Source: CAYJHC01 sp964370035 (GTDB lineage: Bacteria; Bacillota; Clostridia; Peptostreptococcales; Anaerovoracaceae). Taken from it: 47,825 nucleotides of DNA. A program made the translations under genes and the position numbers. The notes under the pieces are model-generated. The model saw only the letters and a list, made by a program, of their open reading frames with translations, searched no databases and had not been told where the DNA came from. This document shows, one piece after another, positions 33,277 through 42,901 of the stretch. Within the stretch, counting starts at the first letter, position 1. Each line of letters opens with the position of its first letter. The stretch covers positions 1 to 47,825 of the forward strand of contig CAYJGT010000002.1 in assembly GCA_964370035.1 (NCBI GenBank), read 5' to 3'.

Positions 33277-35619
33277 TTATTCCTCATCTTTAGTTTTCGT
33301 TGATTTACTCCTAGTCTTTTTTGTTCCTTCTTCTGCGTCAACATCTTTGGATACTTTAGTTTTTGAAGTAGTCGACTTGGCCTTAGGCTCTTTCTTTGCT
33401 TCATCCTTCTTTACGTCTTTAGTTTTTGGAGTAGTCGGCTTAGCCTTAGGAGTTTTCGTCTCTTCATTCTCCTCGCTTTCTTTCGTCTTTTTTTGCGTTG
33501 CCTTTGGCTTTGCCACTTCAGTTTCAGATTTTTTTTCTGGCGCCTCAGCTTTTGCAACTTTTGGAGCTTTTTCTTTTGCCTTTGGCTTTGCTGCTTTTTT
33601 AGTGTCAACTTCTTCGTTCTCTTCTGAAAGCTTGATTTCATCTTCACTTTCTTCATTTAAGTAGTCGCCATCATAGGCAGCTAGTTCTGCCTCTTCTTTA
33701 GCTCTTTCTTCTTCGATAATTCTTTCCATTTCCTCAGCTTCTTCTTTATTTCTAAGGGCAATGGTTGTTTCTTTTTCTTTCACTGCTACATTTAATTGAT
33801 CAGCTGTAATCTTACCCGCATAAAGTTCTTCAAACTGTTCACCATCTAGTGTTTCAATTTCAAGTAACGCTTTTGAAATTTCATGCAACTTTTCCATATT
33901 TTCTGAAAGTATATGCTCCGCTTCTTTATGAGCCTCTTCAATGATCTTTTTAATCTCTTCATCTATCTCCGAAGCAGTTTCCTCAGAGTAGTTCTTTCTA
34001 GTAGAGAAGTCTTTTCCAAGGAACACTTCATCAGACGAACTATAATTTACAGTCCCTAGTTTTTCACTAAATCCATACTTTGTAACCATGTCTTTCGCTA
34101 TCTCAGTAGCTCGCATAATATCGTTGCTCGCCCCTGTACTAATATCATCTAGAGTTAACATTTCCGCAACTCTTCCACCTAATAAATGTACAATTTGCTC
34201 TCTCATGCCTGACTTAGTGCCGTAATATTTATCTTCCTTAGGCAGAATCATGGTGAATCCACCAGCTCTTCCCCTTGGAACTATTGTGATTTGATGTACT
34301 GGATCAGTGCCAGGAAGTGCGTGCGCAACAATTGCATGTCCTGCTTCATGATAAGCAGTTAGCTTTCTCTCTTCTTCACTAATTACCCTACTCTTCTTTT
34401 CAGGCCCAGCAATCACCTTAGTAATAGCTTCTTCTATTTCTGTCATTCGGATAAATCTTCCATTTCTCCTTGCTGTAAGAAGGGCCGCTTCATTTAGCAT
34501 ATTTTCAATATCCGCAGGTGTAAATCCTGGAGTTCTTCTTGCAAGTACCTTTGGGTTTACCTCTGGTGCTAAAGGTTTGTTCTTTGAGTGAACAATAAAA
34601 ATTTCTTCTCTACCTTTAATGTCCGGAACGCCAATTACCACTTGTCTGTCAAATCTTCCTGGTCTTAAAAGTGCAGGGTCTAGTATATCTGGCCTATTGG
34701 TTGCCGCCAGAATAATTATTCCCATATTAACAGCAAAGCCATCCATTTCAACCAAAAGTTGATTTAATGTCTGCTCTCTCTCATCATGTCCGCCACCGAG
34801 ACCTGCTCCCCTCTTTCTACCTACAGCATCAATCTCGTCTATGAAAATAATACAAGGTGCATTCTTTTTTGCTTGTTCAAAAAGATCCCTTACTCTTGAA
34901 GCTCCTACTCCGACAAACATCTCTACAAAGTCAGAACCACTTATTGTAAAGAATGGAACCCCAGCTTCTCCAGCTGCAGCCCTTGAAACATATGTTTTAC
35001 CAGTTCCTGGAGGACCTACCAACAATATTCCCTTCGGGATTCTTGCTCCTACATTATTGTATTTTCTTGGATTTCTCAAGAAGTCTACAACTTCTTCTAA
35101 CTCTTCTTTTTCTTCATCTAAACCTGCTACATCTGCAAATGTTAGTTTCTTCAACTGAGACCCAGTTTGTAGTTTTGCCTTGCTCTTTCCAAACTGCATC
35201 GCCTTGCCACCTCCGCCGGCTTGATTCATCATCATGAACCAAAAGAACACAAGTAACAATACCATTATTACCGTCGGCATTAGACTTACATACCACGGAG
35301 TTACATAAGGCTCTTCATTTACTAACTTTATGTCCCCCGCATCCATTTGAGGGTATACATAAGTTTCATTCAGCCAATTTACTTCAATAATTGAAGACGC
35401 ATACGTTGTATATATAGTTCCATTAGTCGCCTCTCCTGTTAGCTTCAGTTCTTCCACATTTAGCTCTTCAATTTTCTTGTCTTCTATGTACTTCGTAAAA
35501 GTAGAGAAAGACACTTCTTTAGCATCTTCTCCCGATCCTGAGCTCAAAAAGTAGGACATTCCTATTACTAGGACAAATACCAACACATAAATCCCTATAC
35601 TTCTTCCTTTAATTTTCAT
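33277..35619 (-). CDS. ftsH: ATP-dependent zinc metalloprotease FtsH
   Basis: I start at the ATG at 35619, with AAGGAAAGAG just before it; a TTG six codons earlier lies in that ribosome site. The product is 780 residues: two transmembrane helices (about 9-26 and 111-130), an AAA domain with GPPGTGKT (202-209), IIFIDEIDAVG and the arginine-finger region ALLRPGRFDRQ, then the zinc site HEAGH. It degrades membrane and regulatory proteins. After the protease domain about 165 residues follow, first acidic and then rich in Lys, Ala, Pro and Thr, with repeated PKAK/TTPKTK blocks; FtsH usually ends much earlier. It is part of the tilS-ftsH neighbourhood typical of Bacillota. Confidence 0.97.
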   Translation of the reverse strand: MKIKGRSIGIYVLVFVLVIGMSYFLSSGSGEDAKEVSFSTFTKYIEDKKIEELNVEELKLTGEATNGTIYTTYASSIIEVNWLNETYVYPQMDAGDIKLVNEEPYVTPWYVSLMPTVIMVLLLVFFWFMMMNQAGGGGKAMQFGKSKAKLQTGSQLKKLTFADVAGLDEEKEELEEVVDFLRNPRKYNNVGARIPKGILLVGPPGTGKTYVSRAAAGEAGVPFFTISGSDFVEMFVGVGASRVRDLFEQAKKNAPCIIFIDEIDAVGRKRGAGLGGGHDEREQTLNQLLVEMDGFAVNMGIIILAATNRPDILDPALLRPGRFDRQVVIGVPDIKGREEIFIVHSKNKPLAPEVNPKVLARRTPGFTPADIENMLNEAALLTARRNGRFIRMTEIEEAITKVIAGPEKKSRVISEEERKLTAYHEAGHAIVAHALPGTDPVHQITIVPRGRAGGFTMILPKEDKYYGTKSGMREQIVHLLGGRVAEMLTLDDISTGASNDIMRATEIAKDMVTKYGFSEKLGTVNYSSSDEVFLGKDFSTRKNYSEETASEIDEEIKKIIEEAHKEAEHILSENMEKLHEISKALLEIETLDGEQFEELYAGKITADQLNVAVKEKETTIALRNKEEAEEMERIIEEERAKEEAELAAYDGDYLNEESEDEIKLSEENEEVDTKKAAKPKAKEKAPKVAKAEAPEKKSETEVAKPKATQKKTKESEENEETKTPKAKPTTPKTKDVKKDEAKKEPKAKSTTSKTKVSKDVDAEEGTKKTRSKSTKTKDEE
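33355..33450. repeat. 63-bp direct repeat in the ftsH 3' end
   Basis: A 33-base block beginning TTTAGTTTTTG recurs after 63 bases (33355 and 33418) with a few changes. It encodes the repeated PKAK-TT-KTK units of the lysine-rich FtsH tail. Confidence 0.75.
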
Positions 35620-35737
35620 CTCTTTCCTTTCTTGCAACTAGATAATTGTTTATGTCGTTAAACTATTTTTAACCTTTTTAATATATAAATATATAGTTTC
35701 TGTTTATTGTTTCCTCTTTCTCATCATCATCTTATCG

Positions 35738-37180
35738 TTACTTAATTATGCTTAAGGATAAAATATTTTTAGTATCCTGATTAGTAGTATACTTCCCAGT
35801 AATTCTATTTCTAACTTGATCATCTAGAATCCAGACGATTTCGTTGCCCAAGGCTAGCATCCAAATTTTATCTCTCATTTCTTTAGGAACCTTTTCATCC
35901 ACGAAAATATCCTGAATTTTTTTCCTGCCATTTCCCCCTTTTAGCGGAAGGTAGTCTCCTGGTCTCCTAGTTCTAAGTTCTAATTTTCTGGCAGGAGATT
36001 CTAGATTTTTGTTTTTTTCTAAAAACACGTCATAATCCAAAACCACTTCCCCCTCTATAGGATTGTGATGACTAATTTTTATTCCCACAACCTTTAGATT
36101 CGGCTTTTCTTTTTCTTTTTCTACTGGTTTTTCTACTTCTACGAAACAATTGCTATTGTATAATCTTATTTGCCCCGGGTTAAAATCGATGCAGTATCCC
36201 TTAGGGAAGTACATTGTCCCATTCCAACCTTTTTCATCTATCTTTTCATTTAGAGGAACCAGATGACTCCTTCCAATATTTTTCTTAAGATTTATTTCTT
36301 CAAAAGCCATCAATATTATTCTATTTCTAATTGAAACATCTGCCAATTTAAAATCATGCCTATCTAAAATTATTTCGTGAGGTCTTCTTCTAATTAGCAT
36401 CTTATTGTAGTCTTCTTTTACCCTATACCAAATGTAATCTCTATCAGTTTTTACTTGCCTTGTATTAGCAATAATAGACTTCTTAAAGCTCGGATTAAAG
36501 TTTGCTTCGATATAAGGAATTAACTCTATTCGAATTTTGTTTCTTGTATAATCATTTTCGCCATTAGTTTTATCATAACGATAAATAACATTGTTTCTTA
36601 TGCAATACTCTTCAATACTTTCTTTTTCTACATCCAACAGAGGTCTAATTAAATATGGGCCATCTTCTAATTCTCTAATATAATCCATACCCGATAAGCC
36701 ATCTAAGCCTGTGCCTCTAATAAGCTTCATCATAATAGTTTCTACTTGATCTCCCAAATTATGCGCAGTAGCTATTTTGATTTTTTCGTAGAAGGTTCCT
36801 CCCTTAAAAAGTTCTTTTGCAACTTGATTATACACTGAATATCTTAAGGACCTACCTGCCTCTTCAACTGTCATCTGGTTTTTTTCTGCCATTCCTTTGC
36901 AGTCAACTTGAAAAGAAAATTTCTTTACGCCAGCATTATCACAAACTTTTTCCACAAAAGCCTGGTCTCGATCTGCTTCTTCCCCTCTTAACATGTGGTT
37001 TATGTGAACCGCTACTAGTGTGAAATCTAGAGTTTTTTGAAGTTTTAAAAGAATCGAAAACAGACACATAGAGTCAACTCCACCAGACAACCCCAGCACT
37101 ACATGATCTCCTTTTTCTATTAGTCGATCTTTTATTATACGCTCTTTTACAATTTGGAAAACTTTATTTTTCTTTTTCAT
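35738..37180 (-). CDS. tilS: tRNA(Ile)-lysidine synthase
   Basis: The product (about 480 residues) has the PP-loop LGLSGGVDSMCLFS near its N-terminus (SGGVDS at about 32-37), HINHMLRGEEAD and a C-terminal TilS domain with RRPGDYLPLKGGNGRKKIQD. It changes C34 of tRNA-Ile to lysidine so that AUA is read as isoleucine. I favour the ATG at 37180, which has AAAGGGTG upstream; a GTG at 37189 overlapping the tatD stop would add three residues. It is between tatD and ftsH. Confidence 0.96.
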   Translation of the reverse strand: MKKKNKVFQIVKERIIKDRLIEKGDHVVLGLSGGVDSMCLFSILLKLQKTLDFTLVAVHINHMLRGEEADRDQAFVEKVCDNAGVKKFSFQVDCKGMAEKNQMTVEEAGRSLRYSVYNQVAKELFKGGTFYEKIKIATAHNLGDQVETIMMKLIRGTGLDGLSGMDYIRELEDGPYLIRPLLDVEKESIEEYCIRNNVIYRYDKTNGENDYTRNKIRIELIPYIEANFNPSFKKSIIANTRQVKTDRDYIWYRVKEDYNKMLIRRRPHEIILDRHDFKLADVSIRNRIILMAFEEINLKKNIGRSHLVPLNEKIDEKGWNGTMYFPKGYCIDFNPGQIRLYNSNCFVEVEKPVEKEKEKPNLKVVGIKISHHNPIEGEVVLDYDVFLEKNKNLESPARKLELRTRRPGDYLPLKGGNGRKKIQDIFVDEKVPKEMRDKIWMLALGNEIVWILDDQVRNRITGKYTTNQDTKNILSLSIIK

Positions 37181-37185
37181 CTCAT

Positions 37186-38019
37186 TCACCCTTTAATATT
37201 AAAAAATTTAACCCCGTTCTCGCAAGTTGTGCGAGCTACCTCTTCATAAGAAATATCCTTTATTTCCGCAATCTTTTCCGCTACCAATCTTACATTCATC
37301 GGTTTATTTTCTTTGCCTCTGTATGGCTCAGGAGTCAAATATGGAGAATCCGTTTCAATTGTTAGGAATTCAATTGGAATTTCTCCCACTACAGCTCTAG
37401 TTTTTTTATTATTTTTGTATGTTACAGGTCCTGCAATTGAAATTGTGGCTCCTTGTCTCACATATTCCCAAGCAAGTTCTTTGCTCCCTGAAAAACAATG
37501 AAGTAAAACTCTCGCATCATCCACCTCTGTGCCATCCGAACCTTTTCTTTTCGGAAACCAGCTTTTTCTTTCAGTAGAGAAAGCTCCTTCTTCCCGGAGA
37601 ATATCCATAACTAGTCTGTCTGCATCTCTCGAATGAATCACAATAGGCATCTTTAATTTATTTGCTAACCTAATTTGCTTTCTAAATGCCTCGATTTGAA
37701 TGTCTTCCGGAGATAGATTTCTATAAAAGTCTAGGCCAATTTCTCCAATTGCCACTACCCTTTCCTTCTTTGCCAATCCTTCAATTAAAAACAAAGTCAT
37801 ATCATCTACTTGGTCTGCATTATGTGGATGATATCCTGCAGTAGCATAGCAAAAGTCATATTCCTCACTATGTTTGACCGCAATTTGGGCGCTTTCAAGA
37901 TCAAAGGCACAGTCTACTACAAATTTCACTTCTGACTGAGAAGTTTCCTCAAATAATGCTTTCCTCTTTTCTTTTGTAAAGCTTTCATTGTTATAGTGAC
38001 TATGTGTATCAAACAGCAT
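37186..38019 (-). CDS. tatD: TatD-family metal-dependent deoxyribonuclease
   Basis: I start at 38019, an ATG with GAGGAG upstream, followed by LFDTHSHYN, whose HxH pair binds the metals. The product is about 277 residues with GEIGLDFYRN, VIHSRDAD and ETDSPYLTPEPYRG, all TatD family motifs. An insertion of about 20 charged residues (around 143-165, WFPKRKGSDG) precedes LLHCFSGS and is unusual. TatD proteins act as 3'-5' DNA exonucleases in repair. It sits between metG and tilS, a frequent order in Bacillota. Confidence 0.94.
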   Translation of the reverse strand: MLFDTHSHYNNESFTKEKRKALFEETSQSEVKFVVDCAFDLESAQIAVKHSEEYDFCYATAGYHPHNADQVDDMTLFLIEGLAKKERVVAIGEIGLDFYRNLSPEDIQIEAFRKQIRLANKLKMPIVIHSRDADRLVMDILREEGAFSTERKSWFPKRKGSDGTEVDDARVLLHCFSGSKELAWEYVRQGATISIAGPVTYKNNKKTRAVVGEIPIEFLTIETDSPYLTPEPYRGKENKPMNVRLVAEKIAEIKDISYEEVARTTCENGVKFFNIKG

Positions 38020-38066
38020 CTGTGCTCCTCTTGTATTTTCTAGCATTATATTTGTCGAATAAATTA

Positions 38067-40001
38067 TTAAGTTACTGGATTTCCATCCTCTGCTACTGTA
38101 CTAACAAATTCAAAGGTTTCTTTTCCATCCACTTCATTGTCTGCAAACATTATCATACCCTTTGATTCTAGCCCTCTAAGATTTCTAGGCTTAAGATTTG
38201 CAACTACTATTACCTTCTTTCCTATGGTCTCTTCTGGTTTATAGTACTCTGCAACGCCTGATAAAATCTGCCTTGTTTCTGTTCCCATTTTTACTTGGAA
38301 CACTAGAAGCTTATCGGCCTTTGGATGTTTCTCACAAGACAAAATTGTCCCCACCCTAAAGTCTATCTTATCAAAATCTTCGTACACAATTTCATCTTTT
38401 AATTCTAAAGGAATATTCTCTTCCTTAGGGTCGTTTAGGTGCTCTAATTCTTCTAGTTCTTTTTCTATATCTAGCCTTGGGAAAATAGGGCTTCCTTTAG
38501 CAACCTTTTCGCCTTTTAATCCAAAGAAAACCTTACCATCTTCCCATTCAGGCTTAGGTTCTGCCATTCCAAGTTGTTCTCTAATTTTTCCAGATGTTGT
38601 GTGCATAAACGGATAAATTAAAACTGAAACCACTCTTAATGATTCTGCTAAATTACGCAGCACTGTGTCTAAACGCTCCTTGTCTTCTTCTTTTTTTGCT
38701 AAAGTCCAAGGCATAGTTTCATCAATATATTTGTTCGCTCTTCTTACAACTACCCATATTTCTTCTAAAGCCAAATTAAATGCAAACTTGTCCATTTGGG
38801 CCTCTACCTTTGCGCTAGCGCTCTCAGCAATTTCTATAAGGTCCCTGTCTAATTCTCTTGCTTCGCCCTCAGCTTCTGTATATGTTGGAACAACCCCGTC
38901 ATTATATTTTTCTATCATCGTAACTGTTCTTGAAACTAAATTTCCAAGATCATTTGATAAATCATAGTTCATTCTTTTAAGCATTACCTCATTGGTATAT
39001 ACTCCATCTTGCCCAAAAGTATATTCTCTAAGCAAAAAGTATTTAAGTGCATCGATGCCGTATCTTTCAATTAGTTTCACGGGATCAACTACATTCCCTT
39101 TAGACTTGCTCATTTTCCCACCTTCAAGAAGTAGCCAACCATGGCCTAAAACTTGTTTTGGCAAAGGAAGGTCTAAAGCCATAAGCATTGCCGGCCAAAT
39201 TATTGAATGAAATCTAACAATTTCCTTCCCTACAAGGTGTACATTTGCTGGCCAATATTTCTCATATTTTTCTGGAGAATCTGGATATCCTAAAGCAGTT
39301 ATATAGTTTGCTAACGCATCTAACCAAACATAGATAACATGCTTTTCGTCAATAGGAACCTTAACACCCCAATCAAAAGTAGATCTAGAAATACAAAGAT
39401 CTTCCAACCCTTGGTTGATGAATCCAATCATTTCGTTTCGTCTTGATTCAGGTTCCAAGAAACTTGGATTAGTCTCAAATAGTTCTAACAACTTATCTCC
39501 ATATGCAGAAAGTTTGAAAAAGTATGCTTCTTCCTTAGCGTTTTCCACTTCTCTACCACAGTCAGGACACTTTCCTTCTGCTAGCTGTGAATCAGTCCAA
39601 AATGATTCACAAGGTTTGCAGTAAAGACCTTTGTACTCTCCTTTATATATTTCTCCTTTTTCATATAATCGGTTAAACAAAGCTTGCACTCTAGTTTTAT
39701 GTCTATCTTCAGTAGTCCTAATAAAATCATCATATGAAATTTCCATTGTTGCCCACAAGTCTTTAATTCCTGCCACTACATTATCTACATATGCTTGTGG
39801 TTCCACGCCTTCCTTCAATGCAATATCTTGGATTTTTTGTCCATGTTCATCAGTTCCAGTAAGGAACATTACATCGTGGCCTGTTGCTCTCTTAAACCTT
39901 GCCATGGCATCTGCCATTACAGTACAGTATGTATGACCAATATGTAAGTTAGAGCTTGGGTAATAGATTGGTGTAGTTATATAAAATTTCTTATTATTCA
40001 T
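38067..40001 (-). CDS. metG: Methionyl-tRNA synthetase
   Basis: I start at 40001, with AAAGGAAAG seven bases upstream of the ATG. The 644-residue product has LHIGHTYC (HIGH at 20-23), GTDEHGQKI, the zinc knuckle CKPCESF followed by KCPDCGRE, the KMSKSKGN loop and a C-terminal tRNA-binding domain with FRVGTILSCEKHPKADKLLV. It charges initiator and elongator tRNA-Met. It is the first gene of the metG-tatD-tilS-ftsH-pucR run. It has one zinc knuckle with the standard CxxC pairs. Confidence 0.98.
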   Translation of the reverse strand: MNNKKFYITTPIYYPSSNLHIGHTYCTVMADAMARFKRATGHDVMFLTGTDEHGQKIQDIALKEGVEPQAYVDNVVAGIKDLWATMEISYDDFIRTTEDRHKTRVQALFNRLYEKGEIYKGEYKGLYCKPCESFWTDSQLAEGKCPDCGREVENAKEEAYFFKLSAYGDKLLELFETNPSFLEPESRRNEMIGFINQGLEDLCISRSTFDWGVKVPIDEKHVIYVWLDALANYITALGYPDSPEKYEKYWPANVHLVGKEIVRFHSIIWPAMLMALDLPLPKQVLGHGWLLLEGGKMSKSKGNVVDPVKLIERYGIDALKYFLLREYTFGQDGVYTNEVMLKRMNYDLSNDLGNLVSRTVTMIEKYNDGVVPTYTEAEGEARELDRDLIEIAESASAKVEAQMDKFAFNLALEEIWVVVRRANKYIDETMPWTLAKKEEDKERLDTVLRNLAESLRVVSVLIYPFMHTTSGKIREQLGMAEPKPEWEDGKVFFGLKGEKVAKGSPIFPRLDIEKELEELEHLNDPKEENIPLELKDEIVYEDFDKIDFRVGTILSCEKHPKADKLLVFQVKMGTETRQILSGVAEYYKPEETIGKKVIVVANLKPRNLRGLESKGMIMFADNEVDGKETFEFVSTVAEDGNPVT

Positions 40002-40052
40002 GGGCTTTCCTTTCATTTTTCGACTTTACTATTTATTATAAGCCTTCACTAT

Positions 40053-40081
40053 AGTATATAATAGTTTTTTGGCATTTGCAA
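40053..40081 (-). promoter_or_regulatory. Promoter of metG
   Basis: On the minus strand TTGCAA and TATACT are 17 bases apart, about 50 bases before the metG start. No T-box or S-box structure was seen between them. Confidence 0.75.
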
Positions 40082-40154
40082 TGAATTACCCTTTATTTTC
40101 CACCATTTTTTTGTGGTAATTTCGCCTATTTTTTATATTTTTTTGTTGCTTTAA

Positions 40155-40187
40155 CAAAAAAGCGACACAACCCCTCGTTATGTCGCT
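40155..40187 (-). terminator. Rho-independent terminator of the EEP-family gene
   Basis: AGCGACA pairs with TGTCGCT, with an inner AAC/GTT extension, and six T residues follow on the minus strand, 27 bases beyond the gene's stop. Confidence 0.88.
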
Positions 40188-40213
40188 TAATCTTTCTTTT
40201 ATAATGATAAACT

Positions 40214-41287
40214 TTAATATACTTTAAATTCAAGTAGCACCGGCATGTGGTCCGTATATTCAAATTCAGTGTTGATGTTTTCAACTTTAATAATTTTAAT
40301 ATTTTTCGAGTGTATAAACCCATCAATAGTTACAACTGTTGCATCCTCAGGAGTATACGGCACATCATTCAATCTACTAGTTGGATTATAGCCACCATCT
40401 TCATAATCTGTAGCCTTAACAAAGTTTTCTCCTAAATACTCGTCTGGGAAAGGCTGAGCCCAGCTATAATCAACTTCCTTGCCTTCATTAAAATATTCGC
40501 CCGAATTTCCGGTAAAGTCATGATTAAAATCTCCACCTGCAATTACATAATGACCTTCTTCTAATTTTGCATTCATGTCATCGAAAAGTGTTTTCATTTG
40601 AGCATCCCTTATACTGGCGTCTATCCCATACGCCGAAAGATGAACATTGTACAAGTACAGACTTTTCCCATTTGTCAAAGTGACACTGTTGACTACATAG
40701 CACCTATCCAGATCAAAAAATTTGTTGAACCCTTCTGAGATTGGCAAACTTCTTCTTACCCCTTCTTCCATTTGATATTTTGATAGGGTAACCAACTCAG
40801 ATTTCGACTTTCCAATTGGATCCAATATAGGATAAAACAAATATGCCGAGTCATAGTTTATGGCTTCCGCCATCTGATAATTTGGAAAGGCTTGACTAAT
40901 CATTTCACTTTGATCTATATCAAAGCTTCTATCTGCCATTATATCGACTTCTTGAAAAAACAGGAAATCAGGGTTATATTCTTTGGCAATCTCAAGTGCT
41001 CCTTCTACATTTCCTTTTACTTCTTCTTCACTTCTGCCTCTCGAATCCGTTCCTCCATCCATGAAGAATGTATAGTCTTGGCTATATGCTCCATACCCTA
41101 TATTATATGTCAAAATTGTATGACTATCTGTCCACTCTGCAGTCTTCTCTTGATATTCTCCTGTAACTGGCACTTTAATGTTATCTTCTATTCTTTCATA
41201 ACTCACAAAAACATATGTTACATATATCAATGCTATAATAATAAGCAAAGCAACTATGCAAAGTATTACTCTTAACATCTTTTTCAT
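40214..41287 (-). CDS. Membrane-tethered endonuclease/exonuclease/phosphatase family protein
   Basis: I start at 41287, the first ATG after AAGGG. The 357-residue product has an N-terminal signal anchor (about 5-28) and an EEP domain: ILTYNIGYGAY (start), FLFFQEVD with the metal-binding Glu, AGGDFNHDF with the catalytic Asp, and the terminal TDHMPVLLEF with the Asp-His pair. Such proteins hydrolyse phosphodiesters or phosphoesters, from DNA to inositol phosphates. The anchor places this one on the outer face of the membrane. The substrate cannot be told. It is a single gene with its own terminator. Confidence 0.88.
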   Translation of the reverse strand: MKKMLRVILCIVALLIIIALIYVTYVFVSYERIEDNIKVPVTGEYQEKTAEWTDSHTILTYNIGYGAYSQDYTFFMDGGTDSRGRSEEEVKGNVEGALEIAKEYNPDFLFFQEVDIMADRSFDIDQSEMISQAFPNYQMAEAINYDSAYLFYPILDPIGKSKSELVTLSKYQMEEGVRRSLPISEGFNKFFDLDRCYVVNSVTLTNGKSLYLYNVHLSAYGIDASIRDAQMKTLFDDMNAKLEEGHYVIAGGDFNHDFTGNSGEYFNEGKEVDYSWAQPFPDEYLGENFVKATDYEDGGYNPTSRLNDVPYTPEDATVVTIDGFIHSKNIKIIKVENINTEFEYTDHMPVLLEFKVY

Positions 41288-41588
41288 CCACAAGCCCTTT
41301 CTCCAATTTTCTAGTAATAATAGTCTTTTTTCAACGCCCTACTTTATGGTATATTTGCAGCATCTTCACCATTTTACTCTATTGGGCAATTTGTCAAAGT
41401 TTTATTTGATCCTTATAAGTATACCACAGTTACTTCATATGTCCATCTGCTTTTATTTAGCTTTTTTAGCGGCTCGCAATATTTTATTTACACTAGCTCC
41501 CATCACAAATTTATCTCAACTTACCCCCTTTTTCTTTATTTCCATTTTGTTTTTTGTTATAATAATCTATAGAATTGGAGAAATACAT
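41288..41588. other. Divergent region between EEP-family and hydrolase genes
   Basis: About 300 bases, very AT-rich. An extended -10 box TGTTATAAT lies at 41555-41563, 26 bases before the hydrolase start. Upstream plus-strand codons form an open frame with the hydrolase but look non-coding and lack a ribosome site. Confidence 0.55.
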
Positions 41589-42833
41589 ATGGATATTAAA
41601 GATTCATTAGGCGAAAAAGAGCAAGACGCAAGAGAAACCTTCGGAGAGCTAACGACTGAGAAACCAGTTGAACTCGACCAGGACTCAATAACTACAACTT
41701 ATGGCACTTACTTAAGCTCCGATAAGTCAACAACTATTGAGTATATGTGCATAGCTCCTCAAGGTGAACCTAAACAGGTCTTGCAGTTTATGCACGGCAT
41801 GGCAGAATACAAAGAAAGATATACTCTACTTGGAGAATATTTGGCAAGCAGAGGAATTGCTTTTTATATTAATGATCACATCGGACATGGTAGGAGCTCT
41901 CTAAGCCCTGAACATTTAGGATATTTCGGAGGAAGTAAGGCTTGGATGAACATGGTTTATGATGCCAAAGTTTTAACTGACATAGCTAGAGCGACTTACC
42001 CCAACACCCCTTTTAATATTGGAGGGCACAGCATGGGTTCTTTAACAACTAGAGCCTACCTAGCTGCTTTTCCAAATATACCTGGCAAGGCAATTTTAGT
42101 TGGTACATGTAACTCAAATATGCTTTCCGCACTGGGAAAAACCATAGCTAAGTTAATTGGCTTTTTTAAAGGAAAAATGTACAGGAGCCAATTTCTTAAT
42201 GTAAATACATTTGGTTCATATAATAAAAAGATTTCTAATCCTGCAACTCCTTACGACTGGTTGTCTGTTGATAAAGAAAATGTAGAGAAGTATATTGGAG
42301 ATCCTCTATGTGGATTTACCTTTACTACTGATGGCTTTGAAAATCTTGCAGGTTTAATAACTTATGTCTCGAGAAGATCCATTATGACAGATTATAACAA
42401 ACACTTACCTGTTTATATTGCTTACGGGAAAGGTGATCCTGTTGGGCATTTCGGAAAAGACATTAAAAAACTTGCCCGCGAACTAAAAAGCGTAGGCTTA
42501 GCTAATGTATCGATTTGTGCTTATTCTGGATTAAGGCATGAAATTTTCCAAGAATCTGCAAAGTATGACATTTATAAAAACCTAGCAGACTGGTTACTTG
42601 CTGAACTACCAACCATCCCTATAGTGCCCGAGAATAACACTCCTACTCCTTCCAAAGTTGTAGCATCTGAAGATATAGATACTGAAATTAAAAATATTGA
42701 TAACACTTCAGATGAAGGCCAAGCTCTAGAATATGATAATAACGAAGGCATTGCTCTAGAGGATGATAATGACGAAGGCATTAATGAAGAAGAAAATTTA
42801 ACCGAGACAACGCAAGAAAAAGAGTCGACTTAA
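41589..42833 (+). CDS. Alpha/beta hydrolase, monoacylglycerol lipase-like
   Basis: I start at 41589, with GGAG eight bases upstream. The 414-residue product has the Hydrolase_4 pattern: FMHGMAEYKERY, YINDHIGHGRSS, and NIGGHSMGSLTTRAY with the nucleophile Ser148. AYGKGDPVG and SGLRHEIFQE supply the likely Asp and His. It probably hydrolyses monoacylglycerols or lysophospholipids. After residue 340 there is an acidic tail with two 10-residue repeats (EGQALEYDNN and EGIALEDDND), unusual for the family. No signal peptide was seen. It is 68 bases upstream of the ABC-F gene. Confidence 0.88.
   Translation: MDIKDSLGEKEQDARETFGELTTEKPVELDQDSITTTYGTYLSSDKSTTIEYMCIAPQGEPKQVLQFMHGMAEYKERYTLLGEYLASRGIAFYINDHIGHGRSSLSPEHLGYFGGSKAWMNMVYDAKVLTDIARATYPNTPFNIGGHSMGSLTTRAYLAAFPNIPGKAILVGTCNSNMLSALGKTIAKLIGFFKGKMYRSQFLNVNTFGSYNKKISNPATPYDWLSVDKENVEKYIGDPLCGFTFTTDGFENLAGLITYVSRRSIMTDYNKHLPVYIAYGKGDPVGHFGKDIKKLARELKSVGLANVSICAYSGLRHEIFQESAKYDIYKNLADWLLAELPTIPIVPENNTPTPSKVVASEDIDTEIKNIDNTSDEGQALEYDNNEGIALEDDNDEGINEEENLTETTQEKEST
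42714..42773 (+). repeat. 30-bp tandem repeat in the hydrolase tail
   Basis: Two consecutive 30-base units beginning GAAGGC encode the acidic decapeptide repeat, and a third partial unit follows. Confidence 0.75.
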
Positions 42834-42901
42834 TATTCTATAATCTTTTGATTCTAGAATTAATAAAGAAAATTAAAATATAGTACAAAGGGGACAGAAC
42901 A

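Noticed and set aside
33158..33664. A 168-residue hydrophobic frame on the plus strand
   Set aside because: It is the antisense of the lysine-rich FtsH tail and the start of pucR, which gives Phe/Ser/Ala-rich shadow translations.
41256..41588. An in-frame extension of about 111 codons upstream of the hydrolase start
   Set aside because: It contains the divergent promoter region, is AT-rich with no family similarity, and the ATG at 41589 has a good ribosome site.
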